DNA from: PALSA-693 sp963729695
GTDB lineage: Bacteria > Actinomycetota > Acidimicrobiia > Acidimicrobiales > Palsa-688
NCBI GenBank assembly: GCA_963729695.1
Contig: CAVSOT010000007.1
Coordinates: 1,240,001-1,304,000 of the forward strand
Length of the DNA: 64,000 nucleotides
Direction of reading: 5' to 3'
In this document: positions 25,998 to 35,506 of the stretch, piece by piece
How positions within the stretch are numbered: position 1 is the first letter of the stretch
Layout: every line of letters begins with the position of its first letter
Program-made: the position numbers and the translations under genes
Notes under the pieces: model-generated
The model's input: only the letters and a program-made list of their open reading frames with translations
Databases searched by the model: none
What the model was told of the DNA's origin: nothing

Positions 25998-26019
25998 GTA
26001 TACGAAGTGAGTTATATAC
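25998..26019. promoter_or_regulatory. Possible ArsR operator
   Basis: GTATA at 25998-26002 and TATAC at 26015-26019 form an inverted repeat with 12 bases between them, starting 10 bp upstream of the ArsR start codon. This is an AT-rich spot in GC-rich DNA. Position suits an autoregulatory operator over the -10 region. Confidence 0.4.
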
Positions 26020-26054
26020 CTGTCAAGGAATGTAGTGGGGTGATCTGGCTGGGT

Positions 26055-26798
26055 TCAGGAGGCGAGCACGGACCCGAACAGGTTCTCCATGGCCTGCCAG
26101 TGACGCTCGGCGGCCGCTTGGTCGTAAGTGGGATTGTCGGGCACGGCGAAGCCGTGGTGCGCTGGATAGGTTTCGATCGTGTGGGCGACGCCAGCCTCGG
26201 TCAGGCTCTTTTCGAGGAGGTCCTTCTGCTCGTCGGGAAAGGACTGGTCCTCGATGGCGCCGGCGACGTACACCGTGGCCTTGATGGCGCCGGCCTTCTG
26301 GTGCGGGCTATTGGGGTCGTCGTCCTTGGCGATGTTGCCACCATGGAAAGAGGCGGCTGCCCCGATCCGCTCACCGAGGTTGCCGGCCGCCATGAGCGAG
26401 AGCCGCCCGCCCATGCAGTACCCGGTTGTCCCGACACCGCCGGGCTTCTTCTCCGGCAGGGCGTCGAGATAGTCCACGAACGCCTGGGCGTCACGTACCA
26501 CCTTGTCTGCGGTGTAGCCGCCCATCATCGTCATGATGCGCTCCGCCGTCTCCTTGTCCGCAAACGCGGTGCGCATGTCAACCGGCTCGTACGGCCCGTT
26601 CCGGTAATAGAAGTCAGGCACCAGGACCACGTAACCCAGTCCGGACAGCCGTTCTCCCATCTGCCGGATGGTGTCGCGCATCCCACCGGCGTCGGCGAAC
26701 ATGATCACCGCGGGCCAGGGTCCCTCGCCGTCCGGAATGCTCAGGGCCGAAGGGCACGTCCCATCTGCCGTCTGGACCTCCACCGTGCGTTGCGTCAT
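26055..26798 (-). CDS. Dienelactone hydrolase family protein
   Basis: 247 residues, alpha/beta hydrolase. Nucleophile elbow GYCMGG with Cys128 as expected for dienelactone hydrolases, acid in the GAIEDQSFPDEQ segment and His in YPAHHGFAVPD. The family opens dienelactones in chlorocatechol degradation or acts on other esters. No ring-cleavage genes are adjacent. Divergent from the helicase at 26.9 kb, with 127 bp between. Confidence 0.92.
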   Translation of the reverse strand: MTQRTVEVQTADGTCPSALSIPDGEGPWPAVIMFADAGGMRDTIRQMGERLSGLGYVVLVPDFYYRNGPYEPVDMRTAFADKETAERIMTMMGGYTADKVVRDAQAFVDYLDALPEKKPGGVGTTGYCMGGRLSLMAAGNLGERIGAAASFHGGNIAKDDDPNSPHQKAGAIKATVYVAGAIEDQSFPDEQKDLLEKSLTEAGVAHTIETYPAHHGFAVPDNPTYDQAAAERHWQAMENLFGSVLAS

Positions 26799-26925
26799 CG
26801 GGCCTCCGTTCCTCGAAATGTCGTTGCGACCCTACAACCCGGAAGCGCCCCTGCTCAGCCGGCCCGTTGCCTCTCCTTTTCTGCCGATGCGAACACGTGT
26901 TCGAGAGGTTGGATAGAGTACGGAT

Positions 26926-29064
26926 GTGCAGACGGCGCCCACACCAGCCTGGTCTATGGGACTCGATGATGACCAGCGAGCGGCGGTGGAAGCGCAGACC
27001 AACGCCCTCCTGATCGTGGCCGGCGCCGGCACGGGCAAGACGCGCACCCTCGTGGCCCGCCTGGCCAGGCTCATCGGAGAGGGGGTGGCTCCGGATCGGA
27101 TCCTGCTCGTGACCTTCACCCGACGGGCAGCCGAGGAGATGATCCGGCGGTTGGGTCCGCTGGTCGGGGTCGAGATGTCCCGTCGGGTTGCCGCCGGCAC
27201 GTTCCATTCCATGGCCCACCGCTTTCTCCATCAACACGGCGAGGCCCTGGGTCTGGCCGGGGGCTTCTCCGTCATCGACCAGGGCGACGCCTTGGACCTC
27301 ATGCAGCTGGCCCGTCAGGCCGGGCGCGCCGAACCGGGTCGTGAGTCGCCAGCTGGTACCGATAGGGGTGCTCCCGCGAACCGTCGTTTCCCGCGCAAGG
27401 AGACCCTCGTGGCGGTGTACTCGCGAGTGGCCAACGCCCAGGCATCGCTTCATGTCGTCCTCCGGGAAGGCTTTCCCTGGATCCAGGAGCACGAGTCAGC
27501 TATTGGAGATGTGTTCCGGTGGTACGTCGCCCGGAAGCGGGCTGACTGCCTTCTCGATTTCGACGACCTCCTCCTTTACTGGAGGGCGGCCACCATGGAT
27601 CCGGCGGCCGGGCCGGCCTTGGCCAAGGCCTTCGACCACGTGCTCATCGACGAATATCAGGACACAAACCTGTTGCAGGTGGACGTGGTGCGGTCGCTCC
27701 AGTCCGGCGGCTGTTCGGTCACCGCGGTCGGGGACGACGCCCAGGCCATCTACGCATTTCGCGCTGCGACGGTCGATCACATGCTCGCCTTCTCGGAGCA
27801 CTTTCCGGGCGGGCGGATCGTCAGGCTCCAACGAAACTACCGGTCTACCCAGCCCATACTCGATCTGGCCAACGCCGTATTGGCCGAGGCGCAAGAGGGG
27901 TACGGCAAGCAGCTGTGGACGGACCGGCACCAAGGCGCCCGGCCTGAGCTGGCCATCTGTCCGGATGAGGCGTCGGAGGCGACAGCCGTGGCCGAGTTGG
28001 TGCTCGAGCACCACGAACGCGGGCTGGCGCTTAAGGACCAGGTGGTTCTGTTTCGCGCCTCACACCACAGTGGGCTGCTCGAGATGGAGTTGCGCCGCCG
28101 GGCGATCCCTTTCGTCAAGTACGGCGGACTCCGGTTCTTGGAGGCGGCCCACGTGCGGGATCTGATGGCGGCGTTGCGGGTCCTGGACAACCCCATCGAC
28201 GAACTCGCCTGGTTCCGGCTCCTGCAATTGCTCGAAGGCGTCGGGCCGGCCACCGCCCGGCGGATCATGGGTGCTATCGGGGTTCCGGGACAGGTCAGCG
28301 GCGCGGAGGCATCGGGCCGGCAACGGGCCGCGCCGCCGATGCCGGGGTCCGATCCGGTATCGGCCCTGGCCGGGCCCTTCAGCTGCGTCCCGGCTTCGGC
28401 CCGGGCCGAAGCGGCCGAGCTGGGCCTGGCTTTGATCGATTGTCGGTCCGAAGCGCTCGCGTCGTTGCCGGGAGCCCAGATCGACCGGCTCCGGGATGCC
28501 TTGGAGCCGCTGATGCGCCGCCGCTACGACGACTGCGAGCCCCGCTTACGCGACCTGGATGCCCTCGCCCGGGTCGCCGCCGCCTACCGGTCCCGGACCC
28601 GGATGACCGCCGACCTGATCCTCGATCCGCCGGTGTCAACCGGCGATCTGGCCGGTCCTCCGCACCTCGACGACGACTTCCTGGTCCTCTCGACCGTCCA
28701 TTCCGCCAAGGGCGGGGAGTGGCGGGCGGTACACGTAATCCACGTCTCGGACGGGTGCTTCCCGTCTGACATGGCGACCGGCAGCCGCAAAGAGATAGAG
28801 GAGGAACGGCGTCTCTTCTACGTGGCGCTGACGAGGGCGAAACAACACCTTCACCTCTACGCGCCCCTCCGCTTTCATCTTGGGAGTTCAGCCACGGGCG
28901 CGGACCGGCACTCCTACAGCCAGCGCAGCCGGTTTCTTCCCCCTGCAGTCGACGGGTTGCTTGATCGCCGGCCGGTCCGGTCCCAATCCGAGGACGTGGC
29001 CCTGGCTGGCATCCGGGCCCAGCTGCACGACGCCGTGTCCGCTTCCCTCGACGCCCTGTGGTGA
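26926..29064 (+). CDS. UvrD/Rep-family ATP-dependent 3'-5' DNA helicase
   Basis: 712 residues from GTG 26926. Superfamily 1A motifs in order: Q motif and Walker A VAGAGTGKT at 31-39, Ia LVTFTRRAAEEM, II LIDEYQDTN, III AVGDDAQAIYAFR, IV LQRNYRST, V STVHSAKGGEWRAVHVIHV, VI RRLFYVALTRAK. It lacks the long C-terminal nuclease domain of AdnA/RecB proteins, so it is closer to UvrD/PcrA or the actinobacterial UvrD2-like helicases, though it is shorter in the 2B region. It would unwind DNA in repair. No partner gene is adjacent. Confidence 0.94.
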   Translation: MQTAPTPAWSMGLDDDQRAAVEAQTNALLIVAGAGTGKTRTLVARLARLIGEGVAPDRILLVTFTRRAAEEMIRRLGPLVGVEMSRRVAAGTFHSMAHRFLHQHGEALGLAGGFSVIDQGDALDLMQLARQAGRAEPGRESPAGTDRGAPANRRFPRKETLVAVYSRVANAQASLHVVLREGFPWIQEHESAIGDVFRWYVARKRADCLLDFDDLLLYWRAATMDPAAGPALAKAFDHVLIDEYQDTNLLQVDVVRSLQSGGCSVTAVGDDAQAIYAFRAATVDHMLAFSEHFPGGRIVRLQRNYRSTQPILDLANAVLAEAQEGYGKQLWTDRHQGARPELAICPDEASEATAVAELVLEHHERGLALKDQVVLFRASHHSGLLEMELRRRAIPFVKYGGLRFLEAAHVRDLMAALRVLDNPIDELAWFRLLQLLEGVGPATARRIMGAIGVPGQVSGAEASGRQRAAPPMPGSDPVSALAGPFSCVPASARAEAAELGLALIDCRSEALASLPGAQIDRLRDALEPLMRRRYDDCEPRLRDLDALARVAAAYRSRTRMTADLILDPPVSTGDLAGPPHLDDDFLVLSTVHSAKGGEWRAVHVIHVSDGCFPSDMATGSRKEIEEERRLFYVALTRAKQHLHLYAPLRFHLGSSATGADRHSYSQRSRFLPPAVDGLLDRRPVRSQSEDVALAGIRAQLHDAVSASLDALW

Positions 29065-29078
29065 CGGACCGCTCGGAG

Positions 29079-29767
29079 CTACCGCCGGGGAACCAGTCCA
29101 TGTTGGTAGGCGTACACGACGGCGTGGACCCGGTCGCGAAGGCCGAGCTTGTTGAGTATCCGACCGAGATGGGTCTTGACCGTGGCCTCGGCCACATAGA
29201 GCTTGGCGGCAATCTCGCTGTTGGAGAGGCCCAGCGCTACCTCGACGAGGATCTCCCGCTCCCGTTCTGTCAGGCCCGCCAGCGGATCGGCGTCGACTGA
29301 CGGGTTGCGCAGCTCTGGCAGGCGGTCGGCATAGGCGTCGAGCAACCGCCGAGTGACGCTGGGTGCGACGACCGCGTCCCCCGGGCGATATGGCCAATGG
29401 CGGCGATCAGCTGGGCGGATGGGACATCCTTGAGGAGGAAGCCGCTGGCGCCATAGCGCAAAGCGGTGAAGGCGTATTCGTCGAGGTCGAAGGTGGTGAG
29501 GATCAGGACCCGGCACCGGGCCCCAGACGCCGTGATCCGTCGGGTGGCGTCGACTCCGTCGGTCCGGGGCATCCGCACGTCCATCACGACCACGTCGGGA
29601 TCGGTGGCGGCGACCACCTCGATCGCCTGCTCCCCGTCGGCCGCTTCCCCGACGATCACCATGTCGGGCTGCTCTTCCAGGACCATCCGGAGCCCGGCGC
29701 GCACCAGCTCCTGGTCGTCGACGAGCACCACCCGGATCGGGGCCGGATGGCTGCTGTCAGTGAGCAT
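29079..29767 (-). pseudogene. NarL/LuxR-family response regulator, split by a 1-nt deletion
   Basis: Receiver (RVVLVDDQELVRAG, phospho-Asp in VVMDVRMP, Lys in LLKD) joined to a LuxR HTH (LTEREREILVEVALGLSNSEIAAKLYVAEATVKTHLGRIL). The two halves lie in different frames. In the G run at about 29381-29385 five Gs are read where six would continue ...GHIARG into DAVVAPSVTRRLLDAY. The span is 3n+2, matching one missing base and a 229-residue protein. The start ATG 29767 overlaps the end of the kinase gene by 11 bp, so they form one two-component operon. A sequencing error is more likely than decay, because both domains are otherwise perfect. Confidence 0.88.
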
Positions 29768-31001
29768 TGCGGGCCGGATCGATGAGTGTCGCCGAGACCT
29801 GCCAGCCGCCCTCCGGTCGAGGCCCCGAAACCAGGGTGCCACCATAGAGGGCGACCCGTTCTCGCATACCGACGATCCCATGACCGCCGGGATCGGACCG
29901 ACCTGACGGCGACCGTTCCAACTCCGGTCGCGCCGGTGCGGGCCGACCATCGTCGCTCGCGTCCACCCGGACGACCGGGCAGGCGTACGTGAGCCGGGCC
30001 TCGAATCGGGTGGTGCCTTGGGCGTGCTTGAGCGTGTTGGTGGCCGCTTCCTGCAGGAGGCGGTACACGGTCAGCTCCGCCGCGGGAGCGAGTGGGAAAG
30101 GGTGGCCCGAGACCGTGAGGGTCGCCTCGAGGCCGGTGGCGTTCAGCTGGTTGATCAGCCCCTCCAGCTGGTCCAATCCCGGCTGGGGACTCATCTCCGC
30201 GCTCGATTGTTGTTCGCGGAGTACACCGAGCAGCCGGCGGGTGTCACCCAGCGCGTCTCGGCCAACCTGAGCGATCGAACGAATGGCAACTGCGGCCCGG
30301 TCGGGGTTCCGAGGGAGCTTGGCCGCGGCACCGTCAGCCAACGTGACGATCACCGCCAGGCTGTGGGCGATGACGTCGTGCATCTCCCGGGCGATTCGAG
30401 TCCGCTCGGCCGCCACCGCGATCCGGGCCTGCTGATCGCGCTCGAGCTCCAAGCGGGCGGCCCTTTCGGTCAACTGGACCAGGTGGGCCTGGCGGATCTG
30501 CAAGGCCGCGCCCGCCAGGACGGCGGCGGCTACCAGTCCGGTCAACCCCACCACCGAGGTCAGCCAGCTGTCGGTCAAGGACCACCTGACGCTCGCCAGA
30601 ACGACACCGACGAGCAGTCCGGCGGCCGCGACCAACGCGGTGCGGACCGGTAGATACAGGGCGACGGTAAACAGAGCCACCAGCAGCGATCCGTCGGCCA
30701 GCAGCGGCACACTCACGAACCATTGCACCAGGGCCACGGCACCGAGCGCGTAGAAGACGGCCAAGGGGTTTCGCCGCCGCCATATCAACGGCAACACCAA
30801 AGCCACCTGAAAGGTCCATTCCATCGCGCCATGCGCGGTGTGAAGGATCATCCACGGGACGCTGACCGCCATCCAGGCCAGGGCGGCCAGGGCATCGATC
30901 GCCGTCGGGTGGCGCCGGTCATAATCTACCCCGCGACTCCACATGGTCTGGATGAAGGCGGCACCCCCCGGCGCGCTGGCTGAGTTGACCACTGTCATCA
31001 T
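29757..31001 (-). CDS. NarL-type sensor histidine kinase (HisKA_3)
   Basis: 414 residues. The N-terminal half has five or so membrane segments (about residues 38-165, for example TVALYLPVRTALVAAAGLLV), with no large extracellular loop. The dimerisation/phospho-acceptor segment REMHDVIAHSLAV holds the phospho-His. The HATPase ends in GHGIVGMRERV. This is the DesK/LiaS-like class with an intramembrane sensor, so it may sense envelope stress or a lipophilic compound. It is co-transcribed with the regulator downstream and divergent from the DedA fusion. An ABC exporter of the kind often controlled by such systems lies 2.4 kb away. Confidence 0.93.
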   Translation of the reverse strand: MMTVVNSASAPGGAAFIQTMWSRGVDYDRRHPTAIDALAALAWMAVSVPWMILHTAHGAMEWTFQVALVLPLIWRRRNPLAVFYALGAVALVQWFVSVPLLADGSLLVALFTVALYLPVRTALVAAAGLLVGVVLASVRWSLTDSWLTSVVGLTGLVAAAVLAGAALQIRQAHLVQLTERAARLELERDQQARIAVAAERTRIAREMHDVIAHSLAVIVTLADGAAAKLPRNPDRAAVAIRSIAQVGRDALGDTRRLLGVLREQQSSAEMSPQPGLDQLEGLINQLNATGLEATLTVSGHPFPLAPAAELTVYRLLQEAATNTLKHAQGTTRFEARLTYACPVVRVDASDDGRPAPARPELERSPSGRSDPGGHGIVGMRERVALYGGTLVSGPRPEGGWQVSATLIDPARNAH

Positions 31002-31232
31002 TCTGCCGTTTCGAGGTCAAGACTGGCTGGTCGGGCGGCGGTCAACGGCTGGTTTCATCTCCGGGTCGTAGACGGCGTCATACCGCGGTCGTACCGCGGC
31101 GCCGGGAAAATCATCCCGTGGCGGACCGCCCGGACCGGCTGATCTTCGTAGCCTTGGAGGCGAGATGGGACGGTCTCTAGAAATGATCGGGGCAGGCGAC
31201 GCAGCCGGGGTCGAGAAGGTCCAGGCGTTCTG

Positions 31233-32747
31233 ATGCACGCGACCCTTGCCATCCTCGACCCCACTGGATTGGTGTCCTCATGGGGCTACCTCGCCATATT
31301 TCTGTTGTCGGTGCTGCAGTCGTGTTGCGTCCCGACGTCATCCGAGCTGACCCTGGGTTTCGGAGGCGTGCTGGCCGCCCAGGGAACCTTGAGCCTCCCC
31401 GGGGTCATCGTCGCGGGCGTAGCCGGCGAGGTCGTCGGTGCGTATATCGCATGGGGGATCGGTAAAGCCGGGGGGCGCCCGCTTGTGGAGCGCTACGGGC
31501 GACACGTGCTCCTCTCGCCTCGCGACTTGGATCGAGCGGAGGCCTGGTATGGACGTCATGAACGGTGGGGCGTGTTCGGCACCCGCCTGCTTCCCGTAAT
31601 TCGCAATTTCGTGGCCGTGCCCGCCGGGGTGGCCCGAGTGCCGGCCCTGCGCTTCGGAGTCCTGACCGCACTCGGCTCGCTGATATGGGTCAGTGCGATG
31701 GCGGGTATCGGCTATGCCATCGGCGCCCAGTGGAAGACGGTCATGAACCGCTTCAGCGACGCCGGTTATCTCCTGGGCGCGCTGGCGGTCTTCGCTCTTT
31801 TTGTCCTGGTCTGGCATCGCTGGCGCAGCTATCACGCCGAGACCTGGTCGCCTCGAGGACGGCACTTCGCCACTGAGCCAGCCGCGCCCGGCTCAGGGCT
31901 CATCGACCCCCTCGACCCGCGAACCGCCCACCCCGCGGGCAGCGGATCGACCTTCAGAAGTCCGGCCGATCGTTTTCGAGCGTTGGCCACCCGGGTTCCA
32001 CAGTCGATCAAGGTGCCCTTACGGATCACCTTCGTGTTCTGGGCCATAAAACTCCTCGGCACGGCCATGGGGGAGTCGGTATCCGACGCCCTGGTGCACG
32101 GGATCAATCAGTATCTGGCGGTCGTCCTTGGTTTCTCGGCGTTCGTCGTCGCCATGGTCCTGCAGCTGAGAGCGCCTCGCTACCAGCCCTGGACGTACTG
32201 GTTCGCGGTCTCGATGGTCGCGGTCTTCGGGACCATGGCAGCCGACGTTCTCCACATCGGATTGCACATTCCCTACATTGTCTCCAGTCTCTTCTACCTG
32301 GTCTGCCTCACGGTGGTCTTCGTGCTGTGGCACCGGGTCGAAGGCACCCTGTCGATCCACAGCATCCGCACCCGCCGTCGGGAGCTGTTCTACTGGGCGG
32401 CCGTCTTGGCCACCTTTGCCCTGGGGACTGCCGTCGGTGATCTCACCGCCACCACCTTCCACCTCGGCTATCTGGGCTCAGCGATCATGTTCTGCGTGCT
32501 CTTCGCGCTGCCGGGCCTGGCCTACGCGGTCACGCGCTCCCACGACGTGCTGTGGTTCTGGAGTGCCTACATCCTGACCCGACCACTCGGCGCGTCCTTC
32601 GCGGACTGGTTCGGCTTCCCGCCCTCCCAAGGAGGTCTCGGACTGGGCCATGTCCTCACCGCCGTCATCTTTGCCATTCCCATCGTGGCCCTCGTCGCCT
32701 ACGTCGCCTCGAGCCACATCGACGATCCCGCCAGCGCAGACGACTGA
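31233..32747 (+). CDS. DedA-family membrane protein fused to a DUF347-like membrane domain
   Basis: 504 residues. Residues 1-200 are a DedA/SNARE-associated (VTT) domain: PTSSEL, then GEVVGAYIAWGIGKAGGR, RYGRHV and FGTRLLPVIRNFVAVPAG. After a hydrophilic linker (about 203-255) comes a second membrane domain with four internal repeats marked GTAMGESVSD (276-285), GTMAADVLH (333-341), GTAVGDLTA (398-406) and RPLGASFADW (450-459), the pattern of the DUF347/COG4705 family. About 12 membrane segments in all. DedA proteins flip or transport polyprenyl-phosphate or phospholipids; the function of the second domain is unknown. Divergent from a sensor kinase. Confidence 0.9.
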   Translation: MHATLAILDPTGLVSSWGYLAIFLLSVLQSCCVPTSSELTLGFGGVLAAQGTLSLPGVIVAGVAGEVVGAYIAWGIGKAGGRPLVERYGRHVLLSPRDLDRAEAWYGRHERWGVFGTRLLPVIRNFVAVPAGVARVPALRFGVLTALGSLIWVSAMAGIGYAIGAQWKTVMNRFSDAGYLLGALAVFALFVLVWHRWRSYHAETWSPRGRHFATEPAAPGSGLIDPLDPRTAHPAGSGSTFRSPADRFRALATRVPQSIKVPLRITFVFWAIKLLGTAMGESVSDALVHGINQYLAVVLGFSAFVVAMVLQLRAPRYQPWTYWFAVSMVAVFGTMAADVLHIGLHIPYIVSSLFYLVCLTVVFVLWHRVEGTLSIHSIRTRRRELFYWAAVLATFALGTAVGDLTATTFHLGYLGSAIMFCVLFALPGLAYAVTRSHDVLWFWSAYILTRPLGASFADWFGFPPSQGGLGLGHVLTAVIFAIPIVALVAYVASSHIDDPASADD

Positions 32748-32766
32748 GCGGGCCGTCACGCAGGAG

Positions 32767-33366
32767 TCACCATCGTTCCCACTTGATGACGTCGTCAAGG
32801 CGGCGCCGGCCGGTCGCCAAGGTGGGCTCAGAGCGCTGCCCGGGGGTCGGGTAGCCGAGTGCGATAGCGCCGATGGGCCGATACCCGCTGGGCACGCCCA
32901 ACCCATCCATCAGCGCTTTCTCCCCCTGGAATATGGCGAAGAATAACCCACCCAGGCCTAGATCGACCGCGGTGAGCAGGATCAGCATGACGCCGAAGCC
33001 GGCGTCGATGTCCCAGTACGGCGCGGGCCAGTGCTCCTCGCGGGACAGCGGCGTGTGAGCCTTGTCGGGTAGGGCGTAGCGGTCGAGATAGGCCTGCTTA
33101 TGGGCCAACGGGAGGATCACCACCGGAGCGCGGGTTAACGGGATGGACTCGGATTCGCCTCGCCACTCCGGCCCGCTGGTCGTCTCCCAAAACAGGCGAC
33201 GCTGCTCCGGTTCCGTCAGGACGACGAACGCAAACCCCTGGCTGAAGCCAGCCGACGGGGTGCGCGTGGCGTTGGCCACGAGCTGTTCGATGAGCGGACG
33301 TTCGACGGGCTGGTCGGAGAAATCCCGGACCATGCGGCGGCGCTGTATGACGTCCTGAAACTCCAT
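32767..33366 (-). CDS. Nitroreductase family FMN oxidoreductase
   Basis: 199 residues from ATG 33366. Opening RRRMVRDFSDQPVERPLIEQLV with the Arg pair that binds FMN phosphate, TPSAGFSQGFAFVVL, and a C-terminal GYPTPGQR. It probably reduces flavin, nitroaromatics or F420-type substrates using NAD(P)H. It lies 46 bp after the ABC permease on the same strand and may belong to that operon. Substrate unknown. Confidence 0.9.
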   Translation of the reverse strand: MEFQDVIQRRRMVRDFSDQPVERPLIEQLVANATRTPSAGFSQGFAFVVLTEPEQRRLFWETTSGPEWRGESESIPLTRAPVVILPLAHKQAYLDRYALPDKAHTPLSREEHWPAPYWDIDAGFGVMLILLTAVDLGLGGLFFAIFQGEKALMDGLGVPSGYRPIGAIALGYPTPGQRSEPTLATGRRRLDDVIKWERW

Positions 33367-33412
33367 GCGTTCACCGTAGCGACCAACTGATCGCGCTCGG
33401 CGGACGGGTTGG

Positions 33413-34249
33413 TCAGGTGGCGCGCCGGTACGCTCGCACCGCCAAGGGGACGAAGATGGCCACGATGCCGATGAGCCACAGTGCGCTCTGCCAGGCGTGG
33501 AGGCCAAGCGGACCACCCAACGCGAGGGCCCGCATCTCGTCGATCACCGTGGTCACGGGCTGGTTCTTGGCGAATCCCTGAAGCCATCCGGGCATAGACA
33601 GGACAGGAACGAAGGCAGCACTGATGAAGGTGATGGGAAAGAGCCAGACCAAGCCGAACGAACCTACGGATTCTTCGTCCTTGAGGGCCAAGCCGACAAA
33701 CGCGCTCACCGTGCAGATCACGACACCGAACACCACGCCGAGCACGACCATCAGGACGGCCGGGACGAAGCCGTTGTGGAATCGGAAACCGACGGCGTAG
33801 CCGACGGCCAGGATGATCAGGACGGTGACGGTGAGCCGCAGCGTGTCGGCGGCCAGCCGGCCCAACAGCACCGCGGACCGGGCCATCGGCATGGCTCGGA
33901 AACGGTCGATCACACCCTTCTGTAACTGCCGGGCCAGAGCGATTGCCGTTCCGAAGGAGGCGAACGCAGCCGTTTGGGCGATGATGCCCGGCATCAGAAA
34001 GTTGACGTACCCGCCCGGCACGTTTACCGGAATGGCCCCTCCGAAAACGTAGCGGAAGAGCAGCACAAAGATCACAGGCTGGATGATGGTGAAGAAGATG
34101 AAGGCGGGATTGCGCAACCAGACGAGCAGGTCCCGGCGGGTGAGGGTAATCGTGTCTTCCAGGCCGAGCCGCAGGCGCGTGAACGTCGGAGGTCGGGGGA
34201 TGTCGAGGGCGACGAGGGTCGACGACAGAGAGGAGGTGGCCGTGCTCAT
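33413..34249 (-). CDS. ABC-2 type exporter permease (DrrB-like)
   Basis: 278 residues with six predicted membrane segments (for example NPAFIFFTIIQPVIFVLLFRYVFGG split around 46-70, and IIAQTAAFASFGTAIAL). LPFTFISAAFVP-like text in the C-terminal half (PITFISAAFVPVLSMPGWLQGFAKNQPVT is shared by the daunorubicin-exporter family; positions about 207-234). It pairs with the ATPase 7 bp upstream. Substrate unknown, possibly a hydrophobic antibiotic or lipid. Confidence 0.93.
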   Translation of the reverse strand: MSTATSSLSSTLVALDIPRPPTFTRLRLGLEDTITLTRRDLLVWLRNPAFIFFTIIQPVIFVLLFRYVFGGAIPVNVPGGYVNFLMPGIIAQTAAFASFGTAIALARQLQKGVIDRFRAMPMARSAVLLGRLAADTLRLTVTVLIILAVGYAVGFRFHNGFVPAVLMVVLGVVFGVVICTVSAFVGLALKDEESVGSFGLVWLFPITFISAAFVPVLSMPGWLQGFAKNQPVTTVIDEMRALALGGPLGLHAWQSALWLIGIVAIFVPLAVRAYRRAT

Positions 34250-34256
34250 GGGTCGA

Positions 34257-35336
34257 CTATCCGCCTCCTCGGGCCGTCCGGTGGCGGCCCCTGGAGAACC
34301 GAGCCTCGGTCTCCTCCGCGCCGCGTCCGGTCAGAGCGAGGAAGACGTCGTCAAGCGACGGCCGGCGCACGGTCAGCCCGTCAGTGCTGATCCCGAGTGC
34401 GTCGAGACGGCGCACGGTCTCCACGATGGAGTACGACCCGCGGTTTCCCACCCGTAGGCTCACCCGGGCGGTGTCGGCGTCGACGCCGGGTTCACCGTCC
34501 GACAGAGGAGCCACGGCCTCCACTGCCTCACCGAGGCGCGAGCGTTCGATGACCTCGAACTCGACAACGTCGCCACCGACCCGGTTCTTGAGCTCTTGGG
34601 CGGTGCCGGCCGCGATCACCCGGCCGTGATCGATGACCACGATCTCGTCCGCCAGTTCGTCGGCCTCCTCGAGGTACTGGGTGGTGAGCAGCAGCGTGGT
34701 CCCGCTCGACACGAGCTCCCGGATCACCTGCCACATCCCCAGGCGGCTGCGGGGGTCGAGCCCGGTGGTCGGCTCGTCGAGGAAGAGTACCGCCGGGTCG
34801 GACACCAGGCTGAGGGCGAGATCGAGCCGGCGTTGCATCCCACCCGAGTACCCCTTGGTGGGGCGATCTGCGGCGTCGACGAGGTCGAAGCGTTCGAGGA
34901 GGTCGATCGTTCGCTCCTGCCGGGTTGGTGCGTCGAGATGGTACAGCCGGCCCATGATCTCCAGGTTTTCTCGACCGGTGAGCTCCTCCTGGATGGCTGT
35001 CGACTGACCGGCGAGCCCGATGATCTCCCGCACCGCCGCTGACGAACGCACGACGTCACGGCCTTCGACAATGGCTCGGCCCCGGTCCGGCAGCAGCAGG
35101 GTGGTCAAGATCTTGACCGCAGTGGTCTTGCCTGCGCCGTTGGGCCCCAACAGGCCGAGCACCCTACCGCGCTCGACGACCAGATCGATTCCGCAGAGGG
35201 CGCGAACCTCGCCGAAAGACTTGTGTACGTCCTCGACGAATACCGCCGGGCCGTCCCATGCTGGCGTGTCGCTCGAGCTTCTCAACCCTCCTCCAATCGC
35301 TGCCTGGCCCGATGCGCCAAGGGCGTCGAGCCACAC
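34257..35336 (-). CDS. ABC transporter ATP-binding protein (DrrA-like)
   Basis: 359 residues. Walker A GPNGAGKTT, Q-loop GLAGQSTA, signature YSGGMQRRLDLA, Walker B VLFLDEPTTGLD and H-loop LLLTTQYLEEAD, followed by a C-terminal DUF4162-like extension typical of DrrA exporters. The annotated GTG start overlaps its own GGAG, so translation may start somewhat later, before AVFVEDVHKSFG. First gene of the exporter operon (ATPase, permease, nitroreductase). Confidence 0.93.
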   Translation of the reverse strand: MWLDALGASGQAAIGGGLRSSSDTPAWDGPAVFVEDVHKSFGEVRALCGIDLVVERGRVLGLLGPNGAGKTTAVKILTTLLLPDRGRAIVEGRDVVRSSAAVREIIGLAGQSTAIQEELTGRENLEIMGRLYHLDAPTRQERTIDLLERFDLVDAADRPTKGYSGGMQRRLDLALSLVSDPAVLFLDEPTTGLDPRSRLGMWQVIRELVSSGTTLLLTTQYLEEADELADEIVVIDHGRVIAAGTAQELKNRVGGDVVEFEVIERSRLGEAVEAVAPLSDGEPGVDADTARVSLRVGNRGSYSIVETVRRLDALGISTDGLTVRRPSLDDVFLALTGRGAEETEARFSRGRHRTARGGG

Positions 35337-35506
35337 TCCTCATCGAGGCGGTGAGCCCAGGGTGGTTGGGCCCTTGACCCCGCCGGGTGAGGATCGCTCC
35401 GACGCGGCTCAGGTTACCGAGCCTCCCTCGCTATCTGCGAGCGAATATCGGTCGTGCCACGAGGTCTCTCAGGGTCGTGATGGGGGGTCATACACCTCCG
35501 CCCGAG

